64,000 nucleotides of DNA from JBBDJB01 sp040880125 (GTDB lineage: Bacteria; Planctomycetota; Planctomycetia; Pirellulales; JBBDJB01): positions 79,156 to 143,155 of the forward strand of contig JBBDJB010000021.1 of NCBI GenBank assembly GCA_040880125.1. The letters are read 5' to 3'. The notes beneath the pieces are model-generated. The model saw only the letters and a program-made list of their open reading frames with translations. It made no database searches and had not been told where the DNA came from. Each line of letters opens with the position of its first letter. Position 1 is the stretch's first letter. Below are positions 54,644 to 63,413 of this stretch, one piece after another. The position numbers and the translations under genes were made by a program.

Positions 54644-55786
54644 ATGTTAAAATTCGCTCCTTACCTCGCCAAGACACTCTGGCGGCACCGCGCGCGGACG
54701 ATGATGACGGTCGCCGGAGCGGCGATCGCCCTGTTCGTGTTTTGTTTCGTCGGTGCCGTGCAGGAGGGCCTCAGCGGCCTCCATTCACAGCAGCAGGACG
54801 AACAGTCGCTGATTGCCTTTCAGGCGAACAAGTTCTGTCCCGCCACCAGTCATCTGCCGCAAGACTACCAGCAGAAGATCGAACGCGTCGATGGCGTGGG
54901 CGATGTGGTGCCGATTCAGGTGTTCACGAACAATTGCCGCGCCAGCTTGGACGTAGTCGTGTTTTACGGAGTGCCAGCCGAGAAGCTGCAGCGGATACGC
55001 GACTTCACGCTCGTGCAGGGCGACTGGCAGCAGTTCACCGGCCATCAAGATGCGGCGCTGGTGGGCCGCAACGTGGCCGATCGTCGCGGAATTCAGATCG
55101 GCGAGCGGTTTTCACTCGGCGGTTTTACTGTAACGGTCGCCGGAATTTTCTCGGCGGAAGATCGGGCCGAGGAGAATTACATTTATACGCACCTCGACTT
55201 CCTACAGCGCGGCAAAGGCTGGAACCGCGTCGGCACCGTCACGCAGTTCGAGGTGCTGCTTTCGCCAGGCGCCGACGCTACACAAGCCTGTGAGGCCATC
55301 GACGGCTTGTTTCGCGCCGGCCCGACCGAGACCGACACGCGTCCCAAGGGCGTATTTCAAGCCGAGAGCCTTGGCGATTTGGCGCAACTGATCGGCATGT
55401 CACATTACCTCGGCTATGCGTGCGTGGGTCTGGTCCTCATGCTGCTCGCCACTACCACGCTGATGTCGGTCCAGGACCGCGTGAAGGAGCACGCCGTATT
55501 GCAAACGCTTGGCTTCTCCTCGTTACGCGTGTTCGGGCTGGTCCTGACCGAGAGCGCGATACTGAGCCTGTTGGGGGGACTGCTGGGCGTCGGCGCGGCG
55601 ATGCTGCTGCTGAGCTTGAGCGGACTCTCCCTCGGTGCGGAGGCGGTCACGATCGCCTTTACTCCTTCATTTCGACTGGCCGCACTAGGTATGGCCGTGG
55701 CCATCGCCGCGGGACTGTTTGCTGGGCTCGCCCCTGCCTGGCACGCGGCACGCGTTCAAATCGTGCCGGCGCTACGCCAAGCGTAG
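54644..55786 (+). CDS. FtsX/MacB-type ABC transporter permease (second of two)
   Basis: The 380-residue protein has the same layout as the first permease: an N-terminal helix (TMMTVAGAAIALFVFCFVGAV), a periplasmic domain (about 45-240) and three C-terminal helices with the FtsX loop KEHAVLQTLGFSSLRVFGLVLTESAIL. Its periplasmic part contains KFCPATSHLP with a cysteine, and NNCRASLDV. The two permeases, with one ATPase, probably form the heterodimeric transporter of the operon. ATG 54644 lies 28 bases after the ATPase stop. The frame is clean to the stop at 55786, and an inverted repeat downstream (55839-55876) may act as terminator for both converging transcripts. Confidence 0.92.
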   Translation: MLKFAPYLAKTLWRHRARTMMTVAGAAIALFVFCFVGAVQEGLSGLHSQQQDEQSLIAFQANKFCPATSHLPQDYQQKIERVDGVGDVVPIQVFTNNCRASLDVVVFYGVPAEKLQRIRDFTLVQGDWQQFTGHQDAALVGRNVADRRGIQIGERFSLGGFTVTVAGIFSAEDRAEENYIYTHLDFLQRGKGWNRVGTVTQFEVLLSPGADATQACEAIDGLFRAGPTETDTRPKGVFQAESLGDLAQLIGMSHYLGYACVGLVLMLLATTTLMSVQDRVKEHAVLQTLGFSSLRVFGLVLTESAILSLLGGLLGVGAAMLLLSLSGLSLGAEAVTIAFTPSFRLAALGMAVAIAAGLFAGLAPAWHAARVQIVPALRQA

Positions 55787-55838
55787 TCCACAGAAGAATC
55801 GTGCCCTTTTTTCCACGTGGTGGATAGAAAAAGAGGCA

Positions 55839-55876
55839 GGCAGCGCGAAGACAGACCCCTGTTCTTACGCGCTGCC
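55839..55876. terminator. inverted repeat between convergent genes
   Basis: GGCAGCGCG (55839-55847) and CGCGCTGCC (55868-55876) form a perfect 9-bp stem with a 20-base loop between the permease and the EF-hand gene, where both transcripts converge. No T-run follows on either strand, so it may be a weak or Rho-assisted terminator. Confidence 0.45.
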
Positions 55877-55914
55877 CGCCATCGGGGCATCGGGGACTCG
55901 CCGCCCATTGGCGG

Positions 55915-56877
55915 CTAGTCGTCGTTCTCTTCGTCGTCGTCTTCGACTTCGACGTCTTCTTCTTCGTCGTCATCGCTGTCGCCGCGATCTCGATCGGGCT
56001 GCGGCGGACCGTTGCGGTCGTCTCCGTCGATGCGGCCGCGACGTGGAGGCCCATCGCCCGGCCGTCCCCCGAGACCTCGCCGGAAATTGCCGTCGCGTCG
56101 CGGCGGCCCGTCACGGTCCACACGCGGGCCAGGACGCAGTTCCGGAGCGGTTAGTTTGCCGTCACCGTTGCGGTCCAGTTGCTTGAGCGCCGCCGCAGCG
56201 CCTTCGATTTCTCCGGCGGAGATCTCACCGTTACGGTCGGCGTCCACCGCCATCGCGATGCGAGCCGGCGGAAGCGTGCCTGCGCCGCCTCGGGGGCCGC
56301 CAAATCCAGGACCCGCCGGTCCCGGCCGACCGCCACGCGGAGCGCCGAAACCAGGTCCCGGGCCAAATCCGCGGCCCCGCTGCGCGAAGGCCGGTCCACC
56401 GCGACGTCCGCCTCCGCCGCGTCGGGCGAAGCCGCGATCACTATCGTCGCGGTCATCATCGTCGTCGCGAGCACCATCTTCGCGGTCATCATCGTCGCGG
56501 TCATCGTCGTCGTCGCGAGCACCATCGTCGCGGTCATCATCGTCCCCGTTTCGGTCGCGCCGCTCGGGCCCGCGATCGGCGCCGCGACGGTCGCCATCGC
56601 GTGGCGGAACACCACGAAAACCGCGCGGTCCGCCTAAGAACTGCCCGCCGCCGGACCGCATCCGCTGGGCGAGCGCGGAAAACTCTTCCTTACTCAACGC
56701 GCCGTCGTCGTTCGTGTCCAGTCGTTCAAAGATACGCTCAGGATTCGGCCCTCCCCCCGGACGATCGCCTTGAGGTGCCCGTCCCTCCGGCGGCTGAGCG
56801 TGCGAAAGCGGCGCGAGCAACAGCGCCAATCCGCACACAGCCAACGCGGAACCCATCGACAGCCTGTTACGGTTCAT
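55915..56877 (-). CDS. secreted EF-hand protein with Asp/Arg and Gly/Pro low-complexity regions
   Basis: The 320-residue protein has a signal peptide (SALAVCGLALLLAPLSHAQ). Three EF-hand-like loops are readable: LDTNDDGALSKEEFSAL, AVDADRNGEISAGEIEG and LDRNGDGKLTAPEL. Between them lies a block of near-perfect DDD/RDD/GARDDDD repeats (about residues 110-150) and a Gly/Pro/Arg-rich block; the C-terminus is almost only Asp and Glu. It is probably a calcium-binding surface or matrix protein; similar low-complexity EF-hand proteins are common in planctomycetes. AGACGAGG lies just before ATG 56877. The DNA of the repeat region is described separately. Function beyond calcium binding is unknown. Confidence 0.75.
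   Translation of the reverse strand: MNRNRLSMGSALAVCGLALLLAPLSHAQPPEGRAPQGDRPGGGPNPERIFERLDTNDDGALSKEEFSALAQRMRSGGGQFLGGPRGFRGVPPRDGDRRGADRGPERRDRNGDDDDRDDGARDDDDDRDDDDREDGARDDDDDRDDSDRGFARRGGGGRRGGPAFAQRGRGFGPGPGFGAPRGGRPGPAGPGFGGPRGGAGTLPPARIAMAVDADRNGEISAGEIEGAAAALKQLDRNGDGKLTAPELRPGPRVDRDGPPRRDGNFRRGLGGRPGDGPPRRGRIDGDDRNGPPQPDRDRGDSDDDEEEDVEVEDDDEENDD
56430..56545. repeat. imperfect tandem repeat inside the EF-hand gene
   Basis: A unit built from CGTCGCGGTCATCATCGTCG and CGAGCACCAT variants repeats about four times, encoding alternating DDDDR and DGARDD blocks. It is coding sequence, translated in one frame, and is not a CRISPR array. Confidence 0.75.
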
Positions 56878-57280
56878 AGCCTCGTCTCTTTCACGTGACA
56901 GGGCAACTTTTGCCGGCAGGCGTCACGAAACTCGGCCGGCAAGATGCAGGAAACTTTTCCTGAAACTTCAGCATGCCCCGTGCGCCCTGCCTAAAGAGCC
57001 TCTTCCACTCCGTACGGTCGGCGGACAGTCCATGAAGTTCACTTCACAAACTGCCGCGCCGCCTGGAGTGGAATAACGCACGGTGACGCCCCCTTTCTAC
57101 AAACCCCGGAAAGCGGCCAAAGATTCGAACGGCGTTTTCTGCCCGTTCCTGGCCGCCCTGCGAGCTCCAGAGAATCGTCCCAATGTCTTTCATCACCGGG
57201 GTTTGTCGCCCATAATGAGGAAGAGAGGCGAAGGGAGGCAACCGATCTGGGCGTAGAATTTCGGTCCCGCCACGCGTTAT
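56878..57280. other. 403-base divergent region upstream of the sigma factor gene
   Basis: This separates the EF-hand gene from the sigma/kinase pair. ACAAACCCCGG (57099-57109) and CCGGGGTTTGT (57196-57206) are an 11-bp perfect inverted repeat 86 bases apart, which could be two half-sites of a regulator or a long hairpin. No clear -35/-10 pair is visible. No gene is supported. Confidence 0.5.
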
Positions 57281-57961
57281 ATGATATGGAACAGAAGCAT
57301 GGCCTCGGATTCAAGCGCATTGCGGTTGCGGCTGCACGGCGGCGACCAGCATGCCCTGGCTGAGCTGTTTTCGCTGCAGCGCGACCGATTGTGGAGGACG
57401 GTCCACTTCCGGCTCGATCGCCGCCTGGCCGGTCGAGTGGATGCAGACGACGTGTTGCAGGAAGCCTTCCTGGCGGCTACGGCGCGCATTCATCATTACT
57501 TGGAGGATCCGGCAGTTTCGATGTTCGTTTGGCTGCGCGCGATTGTGATGCAAACGCTAATTGACGTACATCGCCGGCACATCGGGGCACAGATGCGCGA
57601 CGCCGGCCGGGAGATTTCGATCCACAGTCCGTTTACGCTGGCGACGTCCGTATCGCTTGCGGCACAACTGCTGGGGCGATTCACTTCGCCCAGTCAGGCG
57701 GCCATCCGCGCCGAGCTCGCGGCACAGCTTGAAAGCGTGCTGGAAAACCTTAACCCGATCGATCAGGAGATAGTAGCCCTGCGGCACTTCGAAGAGCTCA
57801 CCAACACGGAGGTCGCTGAAGTGCTGGGGTTAACGCAGAAAGCCGCCAGCATTCGTTACATCCGGGCCCTGACTCGCATGAAAGAGATTTTGGCCCACAT
57901 GCCCGGCTTCATCGACTCGGAAGTTTCGACCGCTGGCACGCCGCCCCCGAATCTCTCATGA
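57281..57961 (+). CDS. ECF-type RNA polymerase sigma factor
   Basis: The 226-residue protein contains sigma region 2 (LFSLQRDRLWRTVHFRL, with VDADDVLQEAFLAA) and region 4 (NPIDQEIVALRHFEELTNTEVAEVLGL, followed by a recognition helix AASIRYIRALTRM). Length and layout fit the planctomycete ECF groups that sit next to kinases. Its stop overlaps the start of the kinase gene as ATGA, so the two are translated together; the kinase may act as its regulator instead of a classical anti-sigma factor. ATG 57281 is taken; ATG 57299 is an alternative. No anti-sigma factor with a zinc motif is nearby. Target promoters are unknown. Confidence 0.92.
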   Translation: MIWNRSMASDSSALRLRLHGGDQHALAELFSLQRDRLWRTVHFRLDRRLAGRVDADDVLQEAFLAATARIHHYLEDPAVSMFVWLRAIVMQTLIDVHRRHIGAQMRDAGREISIHSPFTLATSVSLAAQLLGRFTSPSQAAIRAELAAQLESVLENLNPIDQEIVALRHFEELTNTEVAEVLGLTQKAASIRYIRALTRMKEILAHMPGFIDSEVSTAGTPPPNLS

Positions 57962-60900
57962 ACATCGACGACCAACGCGATCCGGTGGAAGTGCTGGCGG
58001 ACGAGTTTATCCAGCGTCATCGCCGCGGAGAGCGTCCCTCCATCGAACAGTTCGCCGAAAGTCATCCCCAGTACGCCGACCAGATCCGCGACTTGTTTCC
58101 CGCGATCTCGGCAGTCGAACGGACGAAGCTTGCCCGCGACCGTACGCCCGACGGTCGCGCATCCCTCGGCGGCAGTCGCCCGCAGCAGCTCGGCGAATTC
58201 CGCATACTCAGCGAGATCGGTCGCGGCGGGATGGGCATCGTGTATGAAGCGGAGCAGGTCTCACTGGGCCGCCGCGTAGCCATCAAGGTTCTGCCCCGAC
58301 AGGTGCTGCTCGACTCGAAGCAATTGAAGCGTTTTCAGCGCGAAGCCCGCGCCGCCGCCGCTCTCCATCATACGAACATCGTTCCGATCTTCGGCGTGGG
58401 CGAGCACGACGGCTATCACTTCTTCGTCATGCAATTGATTGACGGAGTGGGACTGGACGAAGTGTTGCGCGAGCTGAAGCGCCGCGACGCCGGCGAAGCA
58501 GCACTGGGTGCGTCAGGACGGGCAGAAAGCAAACGGGCAAGCAAGATCGTCCGCAATGCACAGGCGCTGCTCACCGGCGATTTTCGTGTCCAAGCGCTGG
58601 AACCTGCCTCTGGCGCGGAGCCAGCCAGCGATGACTCCGACTCCTCGGCGTCCTCAAGTTCCTCTTTGGCCGCCGAAGCTCTGCTGCACGAAGCCGCCCG
58701 TGTCGATATGTCAGCCGATACGCGCCAAGTGACCGCTTCCGACCCGTCCACGGTGGACGAGGTCGCAGAGCGAGCAGGAGTCGAGCGAAACGCGCCCAGG
58801 GGTACGCTGGAAATTCGCCACGCCTACTGGAACGGAGTCGCCCGCATCGGTGTCCAGGCCGCGCAGGCGCTGCACTACGCCCACGTGCACGGCATGCTTC
58901 ATCGCGATGTAAAGCCAGCCAACCTGCTCTTGGACAGCCAGGGCGTAGCTTGGGTCGCCGACTTCGGGCTGGCCAAGGCCGCCGAGCACGACGATCTGAG
59001 CCGCACCGGCGACGTCGTCGGCACGCTGCGCTACATGGCGCCCGAACAGGTGCGGGGCGATGCGGATGCTCGCAGCGACGTCTTCAGTCTGGGCCTGACG
59101 CTTTATGAACTGTTGGCCCTGCAGCCGGCCTACGCGGACTCGGAGCGCCGCGGTGCACTATTACAGCCGCAGAGCCTGGGGGAGGCCACGCCCCTACGGC
59201 GGATGCGTCCGGACATCCCTCGCGATCTGGAGACAGTCGTTGCCAAGGCAATCGCCGTCGACCCACAGCACCGCTACCAGACCGCGGGCGAATTGGCCGC
59301 CGATCTGGAGGCCTTTCTCGACGACTGTCCGATCCGTGCCCGCCGCGCCAGTTCGGCTGAGCGGCTTTGGCGGTGGTGCCGGCGCAATCCTGTCGTCGCT
59401 TCATCGATTACCTCTGCGGCCGTGTTATTGATCCTGGCCTGCACCGTCATCACGACGGCGTATTTCAAGACCAACAGTGCGCTCGCGCGGGAGTCGGAAC
59501 AACGCGGGAAAACTGAAGCCACACTCGAGATCTCGCTGGAGGTGCTTGACCGTATCTACGAGCGCTTCGCGCCGGACCGCGTCTACGAGACCTCGCCGCT
59601 GACGATCGAGGCCGCCGAAGGTGAAGAGGTTTCGCTGCCCGCCCAGCCGGTACTCTCGCGCGAAACGGCCACGATGTTGGAAGAGATCCTGCCGTTTTAC
59701 GATCGGTTCGCCGCGCAAGACAGCGACAATCTGCAACTTCGCGAACATGCCGCCAGTGCGAACCGCCGAGTGGGAGACATCTACCAGCGGCTCGGTCAAT
59801 ACGACGAGGCGGTAAAGAACTACGAACGAGCGATCACTAAGTATGAAGAGCTACTCGACCGCGTCGACAAACCGATCGAAGTCGAACTGGCGATCGCCCG
59901 CACGCTCAACGAATTGGGAAGCGTGCAAAGCGTTCAGTTTAACTTCGAGGCAGCACACGAAGCCTTTATCAAGGCCATGAGCCGACTGCGCACGGTTGCC
60001 GGCTCGGAAGATTCCCCCCCCGAGGCGGACTATGAGCTCGCGCGGACCTACTACAACCTCGGAAAGGAAGCCTTCGTCGGATTTGGAGATCCCCCCAGCC
60101 ACCTCTTCAGCAGCAGAGCCGGTGGCGGTCCGGGCGGTCCGGAAAGACGTGCCCCAGGTTCGGATGATGATAGGTCGTTTGGTACTCCAAGCGACCGCCG
60201 GAGCCCCAACGGGCCGAGCCGTGGTGGACCCGGCCCAAGTGAGCCAGGCGGTCCGGGCCAGATGTTCGGTAGCTCCGGCGGAGGGCGCAGTCGGCTTTAC
60301 ATCGATGCGGCCATCGAACTGCTAAGGCAATTGCACGAAGAATATCCGGAGGTACCCGGCTATCGGCGCATGCTTGCGATGTGTTATCTGGAGCGCAGCG
60401 ATAACCTCACCTCGGAAGATTGGACTCGGGCCGTCGAAATCCTGACGAAGCTGGCGGAAGAGTATCCGGAAGTCGATGACTACCGTTTCGATTTGAGCGT
60501 GGCCTACGCCCACCTTGATCCTATGCGGTCCGCGTTCAATGCGGATAGTCGCCAGATGGCGCTGGATCGGCTTCGCAAGGCGATCGACTTGACTGATGTA
60601 CTCTTGGAGGAGCATCCGCAGGAAGCACAGTATCAGTTGGCGCAAATCGCTCGACACATCCGCCTAGCCAATCTGCTTTGCCGGTATGCCTCGTTGGCGT
60701 TCAACCAACTCGACCCGCAGGAGCGTCAAGCCGCCCTGGAGGAAGCGACACAACGATACCGCGAGGCACTGCGCTTCCAGTCGGCCCTGGTCGATCTCCA
60801 TCCGGATGTCCCAATCCACAGGCTGGGCCGGTCAATGCACCGGCGTGAGTTGTTTTACATCCTGCGCGAGCGGCAGGAGTACGAACAGGCCGCCACCGAG

Positions 60901-61206
60901 TTGCAAGCGTCGCTGACCGATTTGGAGGACGTGCTGAAGCAACCGCGTAACGCTGGCCCTATGCACGAACGCGGCTTGCGCTTCGGCCTGACGATTGGCT
61001 ACAACCAACTCGCTCGGTTGCTTCGCAACCGGCTGGGCCGAGAAGCCCAGGCCGATGCCGCCCAGGAAATGGCTGAGTCCTTCCGCGTTGAAGCTCCCTT
61101 TGGACCACGCGGATGGGGGCCGCCAGGCGGACGTGGTCGTGGGCGCGGACCACGACCACGCGATCAGAAGCCGTCCGGCGACGGAGCGCCTCCGGAGCCA
61201 AACTAA
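57958..61206 (+). CDS. Ser/Thr kinase with transmembrane helix and TPR repeats, coupled to sigma factor
   Basis: The 1082-residue protein has a kinase domain from about residue 75: GRGGMGIVYEA, the lysine in RRVAIKVLPRQ, HRDVKPANLL (near 316), DFGLAKA and the MAPEQ segment. Between the hinge and the catalytic loop is an unusual insertion of about 110 residues (173-286) that is Ser/Asp-rich. One membrane helix follows (about 479-503), then a large periplasmic part with TPR-like helices (YQRLGQYDEAVKNYERAI) and a Gly/Pro/Arg/Ser-rich linker near residues 715-780. The short N-terminal lobe (VEVLADEFIQRHRRGERPS) is typical of planctomycete kinases next to ECF sigma factors. The ATG overlaps the sigma stop. 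It probably transduces an envelope signal to the sigma factor; not shown. Confidence 0.92.
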   Translation: MNIDDQRDPVEVLADEFIQRHRRGERPSIEQFAESHPQYADQIRDLFPAISAVERTKLARDRTPDGRASLGGSRPQQLGEFRILSEIGRGGMGIVYEAEQVSLGRRVAIKVLPRQVLLDSKQLKRFQREARAAAALHHTNIVPIFGVGEHDGYHFFVMQLIDGVGLDEVLRELKRRDAGEAALGASGRAESKRASKIVRNAQALLTGDFRVQALEPASGAEPASDDSDSSASSSSSLAAEALLHEAARVDMSADTRQVTASDPSTVDEVAERAGVERNAPRGTLEIRHAYWNGVARIGVQAAQALHYAHVHGMLHRDVKPANLLLDSQGVAWVADFGLAKAAEHDDLSRTGDVVGTLRYMAPEQVRGDADARSDVFSLGLTLYELLALQPAYADSERRGALLQPQSLGEATPLRRMRPDIPRDLETVVAKAIAVDPQHRYQTAGELAADLEAFLDDCPIRARRASSAERLWRWCRRNPVVASSITSAAVLLILACTVITTAYFKTNSALARESEQRGKTEATLEISLEVLDRIYERFAPDRVYETSPLTIEAAEGEEVSLPAQPVLSRETATMLEEILPFYDRFAAQDSDNLQLREHAASANRRVGDIYQRLGQYDEAVKNYERAITKYEELLDRVDKPIEVELAIARTLNELGSVQSVQFNFEAAHEAFIKAMSRLRTVAGSEDSPPEADYELARTYYNLGKEAFVGFGDPPSHLFSSRAGGGPGGPERRAPGSDDDRSFGTPSDRRSPNGPSRGGPGPSEPGGPGQMFGSSGGGRSRLYIDAAIELLRQLHEEYPEVPGYRRMLAMCYLERSDNLTSEDWTRAVEILTKLAEEYPEVDDYRFDLSVAYAHLDPMRSAFNADSRQMALDRLRKAIDLTDVLLEEHPQEAQYQLAQIARHIRLANLLCRYASLAFNQLDPQERQAALEEATQRYREALRFQSALVDLHPDVPIHRLGRSMHRRELFYILRERQEYEQAATELQASLTDLEDVLKQPRNAGPMHERGLRFGLTIGYNQLARLLRNRLGREAQADAAQEMAESFRVEAPFGPRGWGPPGGRGRGRGPRPRDQKPSGDGAPPEPN

Positions 61207-61236
61207 ACCCGCCTTTTGGCCGCCGGAGCCGCTCCC

Positions 61237-61713
61237 ATGGCTTACGAGCCTCTGCTGCACATTGTGCTTTACCAGCCGGAGATCCCCTACAATACGGGCA
61301 GTGTCGGCCGGACGTGCGTCGCCGCCGGCGCCAAGTTGTGGCTGGTGCGGCCCCTTGGTTTTCGGCTAGACGACTACTACCTCCGGCGAGCCGGGCTCGA
61401 CTATTGGGAGCACCTGGACTGGGAAGCGGTCGACGATTGGGAGACGCTATTTTCGCGCCTGCCGATCGAACGTGCGTGGCTGCTAACCAAGACCGCCAGC
61501 CGGGCGTACACCACCGTGCAATTTCAGCAAGGCGACGTGTGCGTCTTCGGATGCGAGTCGCAGGGACTGCCGCGGGAGCGGCTGGAGGCCCACGCGGACC
61601 GCACTTTGCGGATCCCCGTGCGGCAGGAAGCCCGCAGCTTGAACCTCTCCAACAGCGTGGCGATCGTCACGTATGAAGCCCTGCGGCAGAACTCCTTTGG
61701 CGAGCTCGCATGA
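61237..61713 (+). CDS. trmL: tRNA (cytidine/uridine-34 2'-O)-methyltransferase (TrmL)
   Basis: TrmL methylates the wobble base of certain leucine tRNAs. The 158-residue protein has the SpoU/TrmL knot: PEIPYNTGSVGRTC near the N-terminus, the cofactor motif VFGCESQGLP and the C-terminal NLSNSVAIVTYEALRQ that forms the knot. The length equals that of E. coli TrmL. ATG 61237 gives the natural start MAYEPLLHIVLY; the frame is open 21 bases further upstream without support. It follows the kinase gene by 30 bases and converges on the sugar kinase gene with 44 bases between. The substrate assignment is by family. Confidence 0.94.
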   Translation: MAYEPLLHIVLYQPEIPYNTGSVGRTCVAAGAKLWLVRPLGFRLDDYYLRRAGLDYWEHLDWEAVDDWETLFSRLPIERAWLLTKTASRAYTTVQFQQGDVCVFGCESQGLPRERLEAHADRTLRIPVRQEARSLNLSNSVAIVTYEALRQNSFGELA

Positions 61714-61757
61714 AGCGGTTCGCGGCGGTGCCGGGCTGCGCGAGGAATTGCCCGCCG

Positions 61758-62681
61758 CTACTCTGGCTTCATGCGCTCGGCCAGCGCAATCAATTCTTTG
61801 CCAAGGTCGGGCATCGCGCCGGCACGGGACGCCACCCGGGCGGCCACGTGGTTGGCGAATTCAGCAGCGGTATGAAGCGGCCAGCGCTGAATCAGAGTAT
61901 AGATCAGCGCGGAGGTGAACGCGTCGCCGGCACCCACTGGATCAGCCCTTTCGATCGAGATGCCCGGCTGCTGGGCCGTCCGCTGCCGGTCGCGCAACCA
62001 GCAGCCCTCCGCGCTGCGCGTGACGCACACTAGATCGACGTCGAAGTGCTCGAACATCCTCTCGGCAAACGGCTCCGGCCGCGGGGCATCGAGCTTCAAC
62101 AGGTGGGAGACAACGTCCACCTCACGAACGTTGAGCTTCACCACGTGCGCCGCCCGTAGCGACCGCTCGATCACCTGCACGTCGTACCACGGTTCGCGAA
62201 GGTTCACATCGTACACAATCCTGCAATCGGGACGCGTGGCCGCGATACACTGGTGAATCATGTCGCAGGCCACCGAGTTGCGCTGCGCCAAGGTCCCAAA
62301 GCAGACAGCACGAGCCCCCCGCATCAATTCCTCGGCGGTGGCGTCGAACTGCAAAAAATCCCACGCTACGTTCTCGTGGATCGAGTATTGCGGCTCACCG
62401 CTGGCGTCGAACTCGATTGTGACGTAGCTGGTCTGGTGCTCCTCGTCCCGCTGCACGTACAGCGTCGCAAGGCCGTGGGCTGCAAGAAAACGTACCAGTT
62501 CGTCTCCGCGCTCGTCTCGTCCCACGCGGGAACAGACTGCGCCGCGCAGCCCCAATTGCTGCGACTGAAAGGCGACGTTGGCCGGCGCGCCTCCCGGCCG
62601 GTTCTTATCGGGAAAGCAATCCCATAACAGCTCCCCCAGGCCGACGACAATCGGGGCTTCCATACGTGGCGCATCGTCCAT
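61758..62681 (-). CDS. PfkB family carbohydrate kinase (fructokinase-like)
   Basis: The 307-residue kinase has the N-terminal GLGELLWDCFPDKNRPGGAPANVA box (sugar-binding Asp and the GG loop) and the C-terminal anion-hole/catalytic motif DPVGAGDAFTSALIY. This layout fits fructokinases or similar hexose/ribose kinases that phosphorylate a sugar with ATP; the exact sugar is open. MDDAPRMEAPIVVG allows ATG 62681 or ATG 62663. It is divergent from the broken udgX by 135 bases and converges on trmL. Its intact frame contrasts with the two lesions in udgX. Confidence 0.9.
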   Translation of the reverse strand: MDDAPRMEAPIVVGLGELLWDCFPDKNRPGGAPANVAFQSQQLGLRGAVCSRVGRDERGDELVRFLAAHGLATLYVQRDEEHQTSYVTIEFDASGEPQYSIHENVAWDFLQFDATAEELMRGARAVCFGTLAQRNSVACDMIHQCIAATRPDCRIVYDVNLREPWYDVQVIERSLRAAHVVKLNVREVDVVSHLLKLDAPRPEPFAERMFEHFDVDLVCVTRSAEGCWLRDRQRTAQQPGISIERADPVGAGDAFTSALIYTLIQRWPLHTAAEFANHVAARVASRAGAMPDLGKELIALAERMKPE

Positions 62682-62816
62682 CGATCTGCTCCAGCGGCTC
62701 GCGGGCGATTCTTCCGGAATTCACCTGCAACATAACAAATGTCGGGGCAAACGGCATGCTGCCATTGGCACCGCAGTTGCAGCCCACTTTTGCGCCCACT
62801 ACATCGAAGGTGCCCC

Positions 62817-63413
62817 ATGGCCACAAAACGCTCCGCGGCCGAGTTTCTTCCCGAGCGGATGAACGATGCGAAGGCTGCGAACTCTACAAGAACGCCACGC
62901 AGACTGTCTTCGGCGAGGGACGACGCAGCGCCGAGATCATGCTGGTGGGCGAGATGCCCGGGGACCAGGAGGACCTTCAGGGGCGACCGTTTGTCGGCCC
63001 CGCCGGACGTCTGTTGGAGGGTGCGTTGGAAAAGGCCGAAGTTGCCCGGGGCGAGGTCTATGTCACCAATGCCGTGAAGCACTTCCGCTGGGAGGAAACG
63101 GGGCAAACGTCGCCTGCACAAAAAGCCCGGCTGGCGCGAAATTGAAGCCTGCAAGCCGTGGCTGCAGGCCGAGGTACTGCTCGTGCGGCCGAAGGTCTTG
63201 GTTTGCCTGGGCGCGACTGCCGCTCAAGCGATCATTGGCCGCGACTTTCGCATCTCCAAGCAGCATGGCGAGATGATTGAAGGCCCGTGGGCGGATTGGT
63301 TGATGGCGACGCACCATCCGTCGGCCGTGCTGCGGACCCCCGATCCGGAGGATCGGCGGGCGAAGCGTGCGGAACTGGTCGACGATCTGCGTCACGCGGT
63401 GAGCCACTTGTGA
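62817..63413 (+). pseudogene. udgX: udgX, uracil-DNA-binding glycosylase relative, broken by two frame lesions
   Basis: UdgX is a family-4-like uracil-DNA glycosylase homologue that forms a covalent complex with uracil DNA through a histidine of a KRRIH motif. Parts in three frames together spell such a protein: ATG 62817 with AAGG upstream gives MATKRSAAEFLPER (frame A); the main part, from about 62850, is in frame B with CEGCELYKNATQTVFGEG, VGEMPGDQEDLQGRPFVG and VTNAVKHFRWE; after a run of four G (63100-63103), the frame A reading gives KRRLHKKPGW and, later, LVCLGATAAQAIIGRDF and ATHHPSAVLR. One G fewer in the run would restore the motif. About ten residues appear missing at the first switch. 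Two lesions argue for a pseudogene; sequencing error is less likely. Confidence 0.8.

Noticed and set aside
56430..56545. Tandem repeats considered as a CRISPR array
   Set aside because: The units are contiguous without unique spacers and are translated as Asp/Arg blocks of an EF-hand protein.
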